Shown here in pieces: positions 1-8,186 of a stretch of DNA of 64,000 bases. A program made the translations under genes and the position numbers. Position 1 is the first letter of the stretch, and each line of letters opens with the position of its first letter. This DNA is from Spirosoma profusum (lineage in GTDB: Bacteria > Bacteroidota > Bacteroidia > Cytophagales > Spirosomataceae). The stretch spans positions 496,001 through 560,000 of the forward strand of contig NZ_JACWZY010000001.1 in assembly GCF_014699005.1 (NCBI RefSeq), given 5' to 3'. The notes beneath the pieces were generated by a model. It was not told the origin of the DNA, made no database searches, and was given only the letters and a program-made list of their open reading frames with translations.

Positions 1-2
1 AA

Positions 3-569
3 CATCCCGATCAGCGGCTGATTGCGCTGAATACTGAAAATATCCTGTTCATCTGCGGAGGGGCTTTCGATGGTATTGAACGGCACATTACCAAACGTGT
101 AAATACCCGGCCGATTGGTTTTTCGGGAGATCGTCGGTTAAACGATACGTTCGAGCGGGGGCATCTGATGCGGTATATTTCGGCGCTCGATTTAAAATCG
201 TTCGGGTTGATTCCTGAATTGATTGGCCGCCTGCCCGTACTAACCCACCTCGAACCGCTCGATCGGAAGGCGTTGATGCAGATTCTGACGGAGCCGAAAA
301 ATGCCATCACCAAACAATATGACAAACTCTTCCGCATGGAAGGCATTACGCTCCATTGGGACGATAGTGCGCTGAATTACATTGTCGATCAGGCGCTTAC
401 CTACGGATTGGGCGCTCGCGGACTACGTTCGATCTGCGAATCTATTATTACTGATGCCATGTTCGAGATGCCGTCGCAGACAGGCGTTACTGAACTGACT
501 GTGAGTCTGGAATATGCTCAGGAGAAATTCGGGAAATCCACTACGTATCAACTCCGCTCAGTGGCATAA
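3..569 (+). CDS. clpX: ATP-dependent Clp protease ATP-binding subunit ClpX, C-terminal part
   Basis: This is the 3' part of ClpX, the AAA+ unfoldase that feeds substrates to ClpP. The frame is already open at the window edge, so the N-terminal zinc-binding domain and Walker A lie outside. Visible are the ILFICGGAFDGIE stretch typical of ClpX, the substrate-loop and subunit-interface region ending in LIPELIGRLPV, and the sensor-2 motif GARGLRSI near the C-terminal small domain. The C-terminus ends shortly after the small domain, as in normal ClpX. A hairpin follows four bases after the stop. Identity is clear; only completeness is unknown. Confidence 0.95.
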   Translation, partial: HPDQRLIALNTENILFICGGAFDGIERHITKRVNTRPIGFSGDRRLNDTFERGHLMRYISALDLKSFGLIPELIGRLPVLTHLEPLDRKALMQILTEPKNAITKQYDKLFRMEGITLHWDDSALNYIVDQALTYGLGARGLRSICESIITDAMFEMPSQTGVTELTVSLEYAQEKFGKSTTYQLRSVA

Positions 570-572
570 GGA

Positions 573-600
573 GTAGAAACAAGGTATGCCTTGTTTCTAC
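573..600. repeat. Short perfect hairpin after clpX (palindrome family K)
   Basis: The arms GTAGAAACAAGG and CCTTGTTTCTAC are perfect 12-bp complements around the loop TATG, starting four bases after the clpX stop. No T-tract follows, so it is not a classical terminator by itself. The same word occurs with variation at 31631-31657, again at a gene end. Confidence 0.75.
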
Positions 601-619
601 AACAACCCTATAACTTCTT

Positions 620-667
620 AAAAAATCCCGCCGGTTGCACGTAGCAAAACCGGCGGGATTTTTTTGT
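620..667. terminator. Rho-independent terminator after clpX
   Basis: An A-run, the arm ATCCCGCCGGTT, a loop, the arm AACCGGCGGGAT and a T7 run form a strong GC-rich hairpin. It can work on both strands and is the likely end of the clpX transcript. Confidence 0.85.
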
Positions 668-761
668 GCTGATTATTTTTTTAGGTCGATGTTAACAAAT
701 AAAGGCTTCGTCGGTTTTACCCATTGAAAACTTATTCGTTACACATAAAACCAAATTTGTT

Positions 762-1361
762 ATGAAAAAGAACTCCAGTCAATTACTGGCCAGTCTGTTG
801 ATGATTGCCGTTTTTGCTGCCTGCAGCCGACCAGTCGCTTATTTTCAACCAAGTGCCCGCGAACATTACACCCAAGCTCCTGCAAAATCTGAAGTCGTAA
901 GTCCTGTTGAAGCCACTGCTCCAGCCACGCTAGCTCCTGCTGTTACGCCAGCTGAACAAGTGGCGCAAGCCAATGCCCAACTTGATAAAGTCGATGCGTT
1001 AGTACGTAACGACAGCAAATTGGCGGCCGACAAAACCGTGCAGAAACGACTGAACCGTATCCGGGCATTGGTAGCATCGACCACGGCTAAAACCAACGTA
1101 GCATCGGTAGAAAGCGGGTCGACCAAAAAAATGAATCTGGTGGAGCGCATGATGCTCAAGAAAATGAACAAGAAAATCAGCAAACAACTGGCTCCGGCCA
1201 ATCCCGAAAAAACCATGCTTAACTCGGGTACGTTGGCTACGGGTGCTGTGCTGGTCCTGATCGGTTTACTGCTGCTGTTGCTCTCTACCGGTACCGGCGC
1301 GACCATCGGTCTGATTGCGCTGATAGTCGGTGCTGTGTTACTATTGGTAGGTTTGTTATAG
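762..1361 (+). CDS. Lipoprotein of unknown function, paralogue of the next gene
   Basis: A 199-residue predicted lipoprotein. A hydrophobic signal ends in the lipobox VFAAC (Cys21), followed by SRPVAYFQPSARE, which recurs almost unchanged in the next gene. The middle is Ala/Pro/Gln-rich and then basic (KKMNKK around residues 130-140). The last 50 residues form two glycine-rich hydrophobic segments that look like transmembrane helices, unusual for a lipidated protein. I do not recognise the family. A membrane-anchored envelope role is inferred only from topology. Confidence 0.8.
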   Translation: MKKNSSQLLASLLMIAVFAACSRPVAYFQPSAREHYTQAPAKSEVVSPVEATAPATLAPAVTPAEQVAQANAQLDKVDALVRNDSKLAADKTVQKRLNRIRALVASTTAKTNVASVESGSTKKMNLVERMMLKKMNKKISKQLAPANPEKTMLNSGTLATGAVLVLIGLLLLLLSTGTGATIGLIALIVGAVLLLVGLL

Positions 1362-1367
1362 CATTCG

Positions 1368-1499
1368 AATCCCCATCGGTTTCGATAAATCGTTATCCAG
1401 TTGAAAACGTATATCCTGTATAGTTAACGTTCTTTTAGAAGACTATTACCAGGAATGCACCCGCTAATTGGCATGATTTAGTCCGAACAGATGGGGATT
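1368..1499. other. Spacer between the paralogous lipoproteins with distant 10-bp inverted arms
   Basis: The 250-bp spacer carries AATCCCCATC at 1368-1377 and its complement GATGGGGATT at 1490-1499, 112 bases apart, the second followed by TTCTTT. It may close a long terminator-like structure. I see no convincing promoter consensus or small gene here. Confidence 0.3.
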
Positions 1500-1611
1500 T
1501 TCTTTATAATTGAGTGCAGATTTTGGTATTTTTTTTAATCAGCACGCAACAAAGTCGTAACGTCGCAGTTGTTGTGAGAGAAAATCAATCATTCACATTA
1601 AAACATACCTT

Positions 1612-2229
1612 ATGAGAACGCTTACCAAGCACCTCCTTGCTGCTCTGGCAGGTATCACCTTTATGGCTTCATGCAGCCGCCCTGTAGCTTATTTTCAACC
1701 CAGTGCCCGAGAAAACTTCAAATCAGTTCCTGCAACAACCGTTGCTGTAGCCGCTCCGAGCGAAAATGAAGTCGTGCAGCCCGCCACCGAAAATGTTTCT
1801 GCACAGCCCGCTGAATCAGCAACGCAGGTAACTCAGGTAAAGCAGGCAGTTGATCAGGTAGAAGCATATGTACGCAACGATAATCAATTGGCTTCCAATA
1901 AAAAACTCACCAAACGCATGGCACGTTTGAATGAGATGGTGGCGGCTGCCAGTGATAAAGCAACGGTTTCGACCAATGCCGTTTCGACGACCAAAAAGTT
2001 ATCGCTGACGGAGCGTATAATGCTGAAAAAAATTGATAAAAAGATTCAAAAGCACGTAGCACCCGAGAAAACGAAAGCCATGAACAGCAACGTCCGGATT
2101 GGGCTTATTGTTGGTATCATCGGCTTGTTACTATGGCTGTTAGGAGCAGGTAGTGTCCTGTCACTCATCGGGTTAATCGGTTTTGTAGTTGGTCTGGTGC
2201 TCATCCTGCTGGGTGTTATAAATGGCTAG
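1612..2229 (+). CDS. Lipoprotein of unknown function, paralogue of the preceding gene
   Basis: A 205-residue protein with lipobox FMASC followed by SRPVAYFQPSAREN, then an Ala/Val/Gln-rich linker, a basic segment (LTERIMLKKIDKKIQKH) and two C-terminal hydrophobic helices. Architecture and order of segments match the gene 250 bp upstream, so this is a tandem duplication that has since diverged, mainly in the linker. The spacing suggests separate promoters. Function unknown. Confidence 0.8.
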   Translation: MRTLTKHLLAALAGITFMASCSRPVAYFQPSARENFKSVPATTVAVAAPSENEVVQPATENVSAQPAESATQVTQVKQAVDQVEAYVRNDNQLASNKKLTKRMARLNEMVAAASDKATVSTNAVSTTKKLSLTERIMLKKIDKKIQKHVAPEKTKAMNSNVRIGLIVGIIGLLLWLLGAGSVLSLIGLIGFVVGLVLILLGVING

Positions 2230-2253
2230 CCAACGTAGTATAAACTATTGATA

Positions 2254-2973
2254 ATGAATCAATCGAAAACCATTTGTCTGATTCATGGTCACGGCGTAGA
2301 TGCTTCCATCTGGGATGGCATCTACGCCGATTTGGTATCTGACGCAATTGTACTGAAACCGGATTTCTCACAACTCACCAATCACGTATCTATCGAAGCT
2401 TATGCTGAAGATCTATACGCTCGTTTGCGAGAAATTCAGGCGCAGAACGTTGTTTTGGTAGGGCACTCGATGGGAGGATATATCGCGCTGGCTTTCGCGG
2501 ATAAATATCCCGGGATGGTAGCTGCACTGGTACTCTATCATTCCACAGCTACTGCCGATGATGAAAAGCGCCTGGAGGCCCGTCGTCAGGCTATTGATGG
2601 TTTGAAAACCGACGGATCAGCGCCATTTATTCAAAAGCAATTACCAAAAATGGTCGCCCCTACGTATCCAGGTGATAAAACGCAGGAGTTGGTCAAGCGT
2701 TTTATAAGCTTACCAGCAGATGCGCTTATAGCTGGCATGAAAGCCATTGCAGGGCGGCCTGACCGAACGCATGTGCTACGTAATGCTACGTTCCCGGTGC
2801 TGCTTCTGTTAGGGAAAGACGATCAACTGATACCATTCGATAAAACAGCGCAATTGGCTGATTTGTCACCTCGAATTCGTGTTGCTGCCATTGATAATGC
2901 CGGACATTTAAGCATGACTGAACAATCAGAAGATTCGCTTCGGGCACTACGTTCGTTTATCGATTCACTTTGA
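2254..2973 (+). CDS. Alpha/beta-fold hydrolase
   Basis: A single-domain alpha/beta hydrolase of 239 residues, probably cytoplasmic since no signal is seen. It has the oxyanion motif HGHG (residues 11-14), the nucleophile elbow GHSMGG (Ser72), an acidic residue in GKDDQLIP near residue 190 and the catalytic His in NAGHLS near residue 214. The ATG at 2254 is preferred over an in-frame TTG six bases upstream. Substrate unknown; related proteins are esterases or C-C hydrolases. A terminator follows. Confidence 0.88.
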   Translation: MNQSKTICLIHGHGVDASIWDGIYADLVSDAIVLKPDFSQLTNHVSIEAYAEDLYARLREIQAQNVVLVGHSMGGYIALAFADKYPGMVAALVLYHSTATADDEKRLEARRQAIDGLKTDGSAPFIQKQLPKMVAPTYPGDKTQELVKRFISLPADALIAGMKAIAGRPDRTHVLRNATFPVLLLLGKDDQLIPFDKTAQLADLSPRIRVAAIDNAGHLSMTEQSEDSLRALRSFIDSL

Positions 2974-2989
2974 TTCTTGGTAAAAGTTT

Positions 2990-3024
2990 GAAAAAAGAGG
3001 AAGCCATATAGCTTCCTTTTTGTG
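2990..3024 (+). terminator. Rho-independent terminator after the hydrolase
   Basis: The complementary arms AGGAAGC and GCTTCCT are flanked by A and T runs. This separates the hydrolase from the arg genes. Confidence 0.8.
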
Positions 3025-3119
3025 TTTTAACCCCATTTTCAACAGATTATCCGTAAACTTGCACCCTTATTTTATGAACAACACCGGCAGGTAACAGCAC
3101 CGGTTTATGGTTTACGCAA

Positions 3120-4262
3120 ATGGCTGAGTTATTTAACGTTTATCCGCTTTACGACATTGAGCCCGTGCGTGCGCAGGGCAGCTACCTTTGGGATGTCGAC
3201 GGCACCCGCTACCTTGACCTCTACGGTGGGCATGCGGTTATCTCGGTTGGGCATACACACCCGCGCTACGTACAGGCGCTCACCGACCAGCTACGCAAGA
3301 TTTCGTTTTATTCAAACTCAGTCAGGATACCGAAGCAGCAGGAACTGGCCGACAAATTAGGAGCCCTGTCGGAACATCCTGATTATGCGCTATTCCTCTG
3401 TAATTCAGGGGCCGAAGCCAATGAAAATGCCCTGAAACTGGCGTCGTTTCATAACGGCAGGACGAAAGTTGTTGCGTTTAGAAAGAGCTTTCATGGACGT
3501 ACCGCCGGAGCCGTAGCGGTGACCGATAATCCGGCCATTGTGGCGCCGATCAATTATAATCAGCACGTTACGTTCCTGCCTTATAATGATGTTGAAGCCG
3601 CTCTAACTGGCATTACGTCTGATACCTGTGCCGTAATTATCGAAGGCATTCAGGGTGTTGGTGGGATTCAGGTAGCTACCGATACGTTCCTGCAAACGCT
3701 ACGTAAGCGATGCGATGAAACGGGCGCGGTATTGATTCTGGATGGCGTACAATGTGGTTATGGCCGTTCCGGTAAGTTTTTCTCGCATCAGTTCAGTGGT
3801 ATCAAAGCTGATATTATTTCGATGGCGAAAGGCATGGGTAACGGTTTCCCGATTGGTGGCATCCTGATTTCGCCGGATTTTAAAGCCAGCTACGGTCTGC
3901 TCGGCACTACGTTCGGTGGAAATCATCTGGCGTGTACGGCTGCTGTTGCCGTGCTGGATATCATGAAAGAAGAAGGTCTGATGGAGAATGCAGCCAAAGT
4001 TGGGGAATACTTCATGGATGGCATTCGCCAGATTGGCGGCTACAAAGAGCTACGCGGTCGTGGCCTGATGATTGGCATTGAATACGATTTCCCGGTCGAT
4101 ACGTTGCGGAAGAACCTGTTGTTCGAACATAAACAGTTTACGGGCGTAGCGGGGAAAACCATTATTCGCCTATTGCCCTCGCTGGCCGTTGGTGTTGATG
4201 AAGCCGATCAGTTTCTGGAAGCGTTACGTTTAACCACAGAGAAAGTGGAGGTTGTTCAGTGA
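3120..4262 (+). CDS. argD: Acylornithine aminotransferase (ArgD), PLP class III
   Basis: Interconverts acyl-glutamate semialdehyde and acyl-ornithine in arginine synthesis. At 380 residues it has normal ArgD length. The PLP lysine is K237 in SMAKGMGNG, the phosphate-binding residues lie in NSGAEANE, and D208 should contact the pyridinium nitrogen. The usual DE(V/I)Q reads DGVQ here, so the glutamate after the Asp is Gly209; the EGIQGVGG segment also departs from the enterobacterial form. The acyl group may be succinyl rather than acetyl, as in Bacteroides, judging from the transcarbamylase downstream. First gene of the block with argF' and argB. Confidence 0.93.
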   Translation: MAELFNVYPLYDIEPVRAQGSYLWDVDGTRYLDLYGGHAVISVGHTHPRYVQALTDQLRKISFYSNSVRIPKQQELADKLGALSEHPDYALFLCNSGAEANENALKLASFHNGRTKVVAFRKSFHGRTAGAVAVTDNPAIVAPINYNQHVTFLPYNDVEAALTGITSDTCAVIIEGIQGVGGIQVATDTFLQTLRKRCDETGAVLILDGVQCGYGRSGKFFSHQFSGIKADIISMAKGMGNGFPIGGILISPDFKASYGLLGTTFGGNHLACTAAVAVLDIMKEEGLMENAAKVGEYFMDGIRQIGGYKELRGRGLMIGIEYDFPVDTLRKNLLFEHKQFTGVAGKTIIRLLPSLAVGVDEADQFLEALRLTTEKVEVVQ

Positions 4263-4322
4263 GGTAGTAACTATGAACGTTTTCCTCGAAATGTTACTTT
4301 ACGTGTATAAAAATAGCTGGGT

Positions 4323-4571
4323 ATGAATTGGCAGGATTATATTCATTCTGACGAAACGGTATTGCTGGGTAAGCCCGTCATAAAAAGAACTCGGCTTTCA
4401 GTTGAGTTTTTATTTGAGCGTTTGGCTGATGGTTGGACTGAGCAAGCCCTACTGAATAACTACCCACGACTGACGAAGGAAGCCCTTCAGGCCGTTTTTG
4501 CGTATGTTCATGCCACTATGAAGGATAACTTAGTCATCTTTCCAGGTTCGAATTTTCGTCAGGCGTCATGA
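4323..4571 (+). CDS. DUF433 antitoxin-like protein
   Basis: An 82-residue DUF433 protein, the small winged-helix-like family that usually precedes a DUF5615 PIN-like toxin. The conserved core reads GKPVIKRTRLSVEFLFERL and then GWTEQALLNNYPRLTKEAL. The stop overlaps the ATG of the following toxin reading frame in an ATGA arrangement, the usual translational coupling of such pairs. Its partner is frameshifted, so the antitoxin may be a remnant. It sits between argD and argF', an insertion into the arginine block. Confidence 0.85.
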   Translation: MNWQDYIHSDETVLLGKPVIKRTRLSVEFLFERLADGWTEQALLNNYPRLTKEALQAVFAYVHATMKDNLVIFPGSNFRQAS

Positions 4572-4917
4572 GTCCCTAGCTGACGAAAATTTTCTTCTTA
4601 CGGCGTTTAAAATATTACTTGAATCAGGATATAATAGTAAGCACGTAGCGCTGGAAATGCCAAGTATCGCTGACACCGAAGTGACTGATTTTGCGATTAG
4701 TGAAAACCGTATTATTCTTACTTTCGACGGTGACTACGGGACATTGATATTTAAGTTTGGTTATCGACCACCTAGGGTTGTGTATTTCAGGTTGACCAAC
4801 ATAACTCCCGATGAACCTGCTCATATCCTGATAAATTTGCTGAAGGAAGCTTATCAATTTGAAGCGATGCACACCGTGTTCGAAAATGATAAAATACGCC
4901 AACGTCGAATTCTTTGA
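4568..4917 (+). pseudogene. DUF5615 PIN-like toxin, frameshifted at codon 3
   Basis: From 4579 one frame encodes LADENFLLTAFKILLESGY, then ITFDxDYG-like residues (LTFDGDYGTLIF), the acidic PIN-like core of DUF5615 toxins, ending at 4917. That frame has no ATG before 4657 and is preceded by in-frame stops. The expected start is the ATG at 4568 overlapping the antitoxin stop, but it reads ATG AGT CCC TAG. Adding one base near 4574-4578 would join it to LADENF. I therefore call a one-base deletion that silences the toxin. Internal initiation at 4657 would lose the first acidic residues. A sequencing error is the alternative. Confidence 0.7.
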
Positions 4918-4953
4918 TTCGTTTCTCTACGTACTACCAATGCATAAGTCCGA

Positions 4954-5913
4954 ATGACCAATTTCATTTCCCTCGCCGACGTAACCAATATTGATGCATT
5001 AATCCAGTCTGGACTGGAGTCGAAGGCTAATCCATTTGCTCACCAAAGTCTTGGCAAAAACAAAACCATTGGCCTGATTTTCTTTAACTCCAGTCTACGC
5101 ACGCGCCTTAGTACGCAGAAAGCTGCCCAGAATCTTGGCATGAACGTTATCACCATGAACGTTGGGCAGGATAGTTGGGGGCTGGAAATGGAAGAAGGTG
5201 TGTTAATGAATGCCGATAAAGCCGAACACGTTCGTGAAGCGGCCGCCGTGATTGGTCGCTATTGCGATGTGATTGGTATTCGGGCGTTTGCCGAATTGCA
5301 GGACCGTGATAAAGATTATCGGGAGCAGGTGATGCACCAGTTTGCCAAATACGCGGGTGTTCCGATTGTTAATCTTGAATCGGCAACGCGCCATCCGCTG
5401 CAATCACTCGCCGACTGCATAACCATTGAAGAAGCCAAAACTGTGAAAAAGCCTAAGGTTGTGTTGACCTGGCTCCCCCATTTTAAATCCCTGCCGCAAG
5501 CCGTTGCCAATTCGTTTTGTGAATGGATGAACGTCCGGGCGGCAGCGGGTGAGGTTGAATTTGTGGTTACGCACCCGGAGGGCTACGAACTCGCGCCTGA
5601 ATTTGTGGGCAATGCGCACGTAACGCATGACCAGGACGAAGCTTTCGCCGGAGCCGATTTCATCTACGGTAAAAACTGGTCATCATACACACATTACGGG
5701 CAGGTTCTCACGCAGGACCCCTCGTGGGCGGTAACCATGAACGATTTGAGGCTGACAAATAATGGTCGTTTTATGCACTGTTTGCCTGTTCGCCGAAATT
5801 TGAAAGTATCGGATGAAGTGCTGGACAGCCCTTATTCACTTGTGGTTGAGCAAGCGGCCAACCGTGAGTGGTCAGCGCAGGCAGTGCTGAAAGAAATCCT
5901 GAGCAATATATGA
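4954..5913 (+). CDS. argF': N-acetyl/N-succinylornithine carbamoyltransferase
   Basis: Transfers a carbamoyl group to acylated ornithine, the Bacteroidota/Xanthomonas variant of the arginine pathway. The 319-residue protein has the carbamoyl-phosphate motif SSLRTRLSTQ (residues 46-55, replacing STRTR) and the C-terminal HCLPVRRN signature. The segment NADKAEH (residues 86-92) appears to align with the specificity position that is Glu92 in the Xanthomonas acetyl enzyme and Pro90 in the Bacteroides succinyl enzyme. Here it is Ala90, a small residue, which hints at succinylornithine. That alignment is from memory and unverified. Ends in a palindrome before argB. Confidence 0.92.
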   Translation: MTNFISLADVTNIDALIQSGLESKANPFAHQSLGKNKTIGLIFFNSSLRTRLSTQKAAQNLGMNVITMNVGQDSWGLEMEEGVLMNADKAEHVREAAAVIGRYCDVIGIRAFAELQDRDKDYREQVMHQFAKYAGVPIVNLESATRHPLQSLADCITIEEAKTVKKPKVVLTWLPHFKSLPQAVANSFCEWMNVRAAAGEVEFVVTHPEGYELAPEFVGNAHVTHDQDEAFAGADFIYGKNWSSYTHYGQVLTQDPSWAVTMNDLRLTNNGRFMHCLPVRRNLKVSDEVLDSPYSLVVEQAANREWSAQAVLKEILSNI

Positions 5914-5988
5914 TGTTTGATGTAGGGTATGTGAAGTATACTACTTGATCTCCCAACCCATACATCATATATCCTACTTCATATATTA
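5905..5988. repeat. Intergenic inverted repeat, family D (argF'-argB)
   Basis: The words TATGATGTTTGATGTAGG and GAAGTATA on the left recur as complements (CATACATCATATATCCTACT and TACTTCATATA) on the right. Pairing is imperfect and made of short repeated words. A second copy lies at 41397-41464. Confidence 0.7.
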
Positions 5989-5996
5989 TTTAGAAA

Positions 5997-6782
5997 ATGG
6001 CAGACGCCCTTACAGTTGTTAAAATAGGTGGTAACGTAATAGACGATGCTACGTCTCTGAAGCGATTTCTGACTGCTTTTGCCAGTCTGCGTGGCGCAAA
6101 GATTCTTATACATGGAGGTGGTAAAATTGCGACTCAGGTTGCCGAAAAATTAGGCATCCAGACAACTATGGTCGATGGGCGACGTATCACCGACCAACCC
6201 ATGCTCGACGTAGTGACGATGGTGTACGGCGGTTTGGTCAATAAGCAGATTGTGGCAAAACTTCAGGCGCTGGATACGAACGCCATCGGTTTAACCGGAG
6301 CCGACGGTAGTACCGTACTGGCCAAAAAACGTCCGGTAAAAGAGATTGATTACGGGATGGTAGGTGATATTGAAGAGGTGGATTCGGGCCAGATTCAGTT
6401 TTTCCTGCGTCAGGATTTAACGCCTGTTTTTGCACCGATTACCTACAACAGCTCCGGTGATTTGCTGAATACCAATGCCGACACTATGGCCTCTGCCATT
6501 GCTGTTGACATGACCAAACATAACGACGTAACGCTGGTCTATTGCTTTGAGAAAAAAGGTGTCCTGAAAGATCACACCGACGATAACAGCGTCATCAATG
6601 AATTAACCCCTGCGCTCTATGCCGATTACAAAGCTGCTGGGGTTATCAATAAAGGAATGATCCCTAAACTGGATAATGCATTTAAAGCCCTGGACAATGG
6701 CGTATCAAAAGTGATCATCTGCCATGCTGACCAACTGACCGCTGCCGTTGGACAGGGGGCAGGAACAACCCTCAAAAAGTAA
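5997..6782 (+). CDS. argB: Acetylglutamate (or succinylglutamate) kinase
   Basis: Second step of arginine synthesis, phosphorylating N-acylglutamate. The 261-residue amino-acid-kinase fold shows KIGGNVI at the N-terminus, the substrate-binding HGGGK (residues 40-44), VDGRRITD and the late NKGMIPKL stretch. Length is normal. It lacks the N-terminal extension associated with arginine-sensitive hexameric kinases. It follows argF' after a palindrome-filled spacer, so co-transcription is likely but not certain. Confidence 0.94.
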   Translation: MADALTVVKIGGNVIDDATSLKRFLTAFASLRGAKILIHGGGKIATQVAEKLGIQTTMVDGRRITDQPMLDVVTMVYGGLVNKQIVAKLQALDTNAIGLTGADGSTVLAKKRPVKEIDYGMVGDIEEVDSGQIQFFLRQDLTPVFAPITYNSSGDLLNTNADTMASAIAVDMTKHNDVTLVYCFEKKGVLKDHTDDNSVINELTPALYADYKAAGVINKGMIPKLDNAFKALDNGVSKVIICHADQLTAAVGQGAGTTLKK

Positions 6783-6808
6783 GCCAATGTTAGTGCACTA
6801 AATCGGCA

Positions 6809-7363
6809 CTAATTCTCCGCTAGCATGTGAGCCACGCGCCGAACGCCCATGAACCGTCGTTTGTAGTAATCAGCGTGAAGGTAATCATAGCGGACACCGC
6901 CGTTCCAGGCCGAGTGGATGAATTTTATCTGATCGCCAATCACTTCTGTAATCAACCCGACGTGGCCAATATGGCTGCCTTTGGAACTATGGCCTTTAAA
7001 CAGGATTAAGTCACCAGGTTGCGCTTGTTCCTGATTGATGGCTTCTCCGACATTGCCCTGCGCTGCACTGGAATGGGGTAACAATAAGCCAAAATGATTG
7101 AAACAGAAGCGGGTAAATCCTGAACAGTCGAAGCCGCGTGTGTTTGTACCGCCCGACCGGTAGCGGGTGTATAGGTGCTCTTTTGCGAAGCTAATGACCT
7201 CTTTTACAAGCGGAAGCTGCTCGTAAAAAGGAATTGGAGTTACGGTGGATACGTCAGCTTCAGTTACGGTGGGTACACTATTAAGAGCGGTGGGCACGGA
7301 CTGTGCTTTAACAATGCCAAACGAGACAGTACAAAATACTGCCAGGAGCATTTTTTTCGTCAT
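6809..7363 (-). CDS. Secreted NlpC/P60 family cell-wall peptidase
   Basis: Predicted to cleave peptidoglycan stem peptides outside the cytoplasm. The N-terminal 20 residues form a signal peptide ending in VKA. The catalytic Cys80 lies in FDCSGF, with a His in HIGHVG (near 131-134) and the third residue His150 in FIHSAW. No extra SH3 or LysM domain is present, so this is a minimal 184-residue enzyme. It is convergent with argB and has its own promoter upstream at 7395-7425. Confidence 0.92.
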   Translation of the reverse strand: MTKKMLLAVFCTVSFGIVKAQSVPTALNSVPTVTEADVSTVTPIPFYEQLPLVKEVISFAKEHLYTRYRSGGTNTRGFDCSGFTRFCFNHFGLLLPHSSAAQGNVGEAINQEQAQPGDLILFKGHSSKGSHIGHVGLITEVIGDQIKFIHSAWNGGVRYDYLHADYYKRRFMGVRRVAHMLAEN

Positions 7364-7394
7364 AGAATAAAGGTTAAGTACAGGCTAGGCGTTA

Positions 7395-7425
7395 TAAAAG
7401 TAGATAATATTGACTGACGAGCCAA
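7395..7425 (-). promoter_or_regulatory. Bacteroidota-type promoter for the NlpC/P60 gene
   Basis: On the minus strand TTG (7425-7423), a 20-base spacer and TACTTTTA (7402-7395) match TTG-N19-TAnnTTTG except at the final base. It lies about 30 bases before the start codon. Confidence 0.55.
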
Positions 7426-7429
7426 TTTT

Positions 7430-7600
7430 TATGAGGAAATTTTTCTACACTTTTTTAACGAATAACCAGAAATGAATAAATAATTTATTGATTATCAGTA
7501 GACTATATTTATGGGGATTACATCAAATTTCTAGAGAAAAAACTATGCCAATTAAAAACATTTATTTCTGCAATTTATTAATCGGTAATATATTGTTACT
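7430..7600. other. AT-rich intergenic stretch
   Basis: Between the NlpC/P60 promoter and the terminator at 7602 the sequence is AT-rich with no open frame or repeat that I can support. Confidence 0.4.
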
Positions 7601-7601
7601 G

Positions 7602-7650
7602 AAAAAGGCCATTCTGCAACTCAGTTGACGATGCAGAATGGCCTTTTACT
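7602..7650. terminator. Strong terminator hairpin downstream of the 4-TM gene
   Basis: The arms AAAAAGGCCATTCTGCA and TGCAGAATGGCCTTTT are complementary over about 16 bases. Read on the minus strand the hairpin ends the gene at 7666-8100 with a T-run; it may act both ways. Confidence 0.8.
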
Positions 7651-7665
7651 TATTGAATTGTGATA

Positions 7666-8100
7666 TTAAAACCAGCCTGCTCCTGGAATACGGAATGGCC
7701 AGGGAATAGACGCCAGAATCAGCAGAAGTCCGATTCCATAAAAAATACCAACCAGCCGATGCTTTACAATAGGCTGGCTAGCTCGTTTTGAGCGTGAATA
7801 GCCAATTGTAATCAGAATGATAGCTATCAGCATACCGGCAGTATGTTCGACGCTATAAAACCGATAAAGTTTGTCACTCATCAGGCTGAAATTCACTTTC
7901 GGGCTCATGAAGAGGAGCAGCAAACCTAACAACAGCTGTGTATGCACAGAAATTAATGTAAAGAGATATAATTTACGGTTACCATCGGTATAACCGCTTT
8001 GGCCTTGCCAGCGGCTAATAGCGGTTGCAGTAGCAGCCAGTAACAAAATAAGGGCTATCCAGCGAAGCCCCGAGTGGGCGTGTACTAGTCCAGAATACAT
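7666..8100 (-). CDS. Four-helix integral membrane protein, cytochrome b-like
   Basis: A 144-residue protein with four hydrophobic helices and conserved-looking histidines near helix starts (HAHSGLRW, VHTQLLLG, VEHTAGM, KHRLV). The His pattern resembles small cytochrome b-type proteins common in Bacteroidota, so heme binding is possible but not shown. No signal peptide beyond the first helix. Divergent from the DUF4286 gene. Confidence 0.7.
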   Translation of the reverse strand: MYSGLVHAHSGLRWIALILLLAATATAISRWQGQSGYTDGNRKLYLFTLISVHTQLLLGLLLLFMSPKVNFSLMSDKLYRFYSVEHTAGMLIAIILITIGYSRSKRASQPIVKHRLVGIFYGIGLLLILASIPWPFRIPGAGWF

Positions 8101-8186
8101 AAGTCAATTGGTTATCAAACGAATTACTTCGGCAAATAAACAACCAAATGGCCAACTTCTATTACTGAATCGCGGTTAAACGGCAT

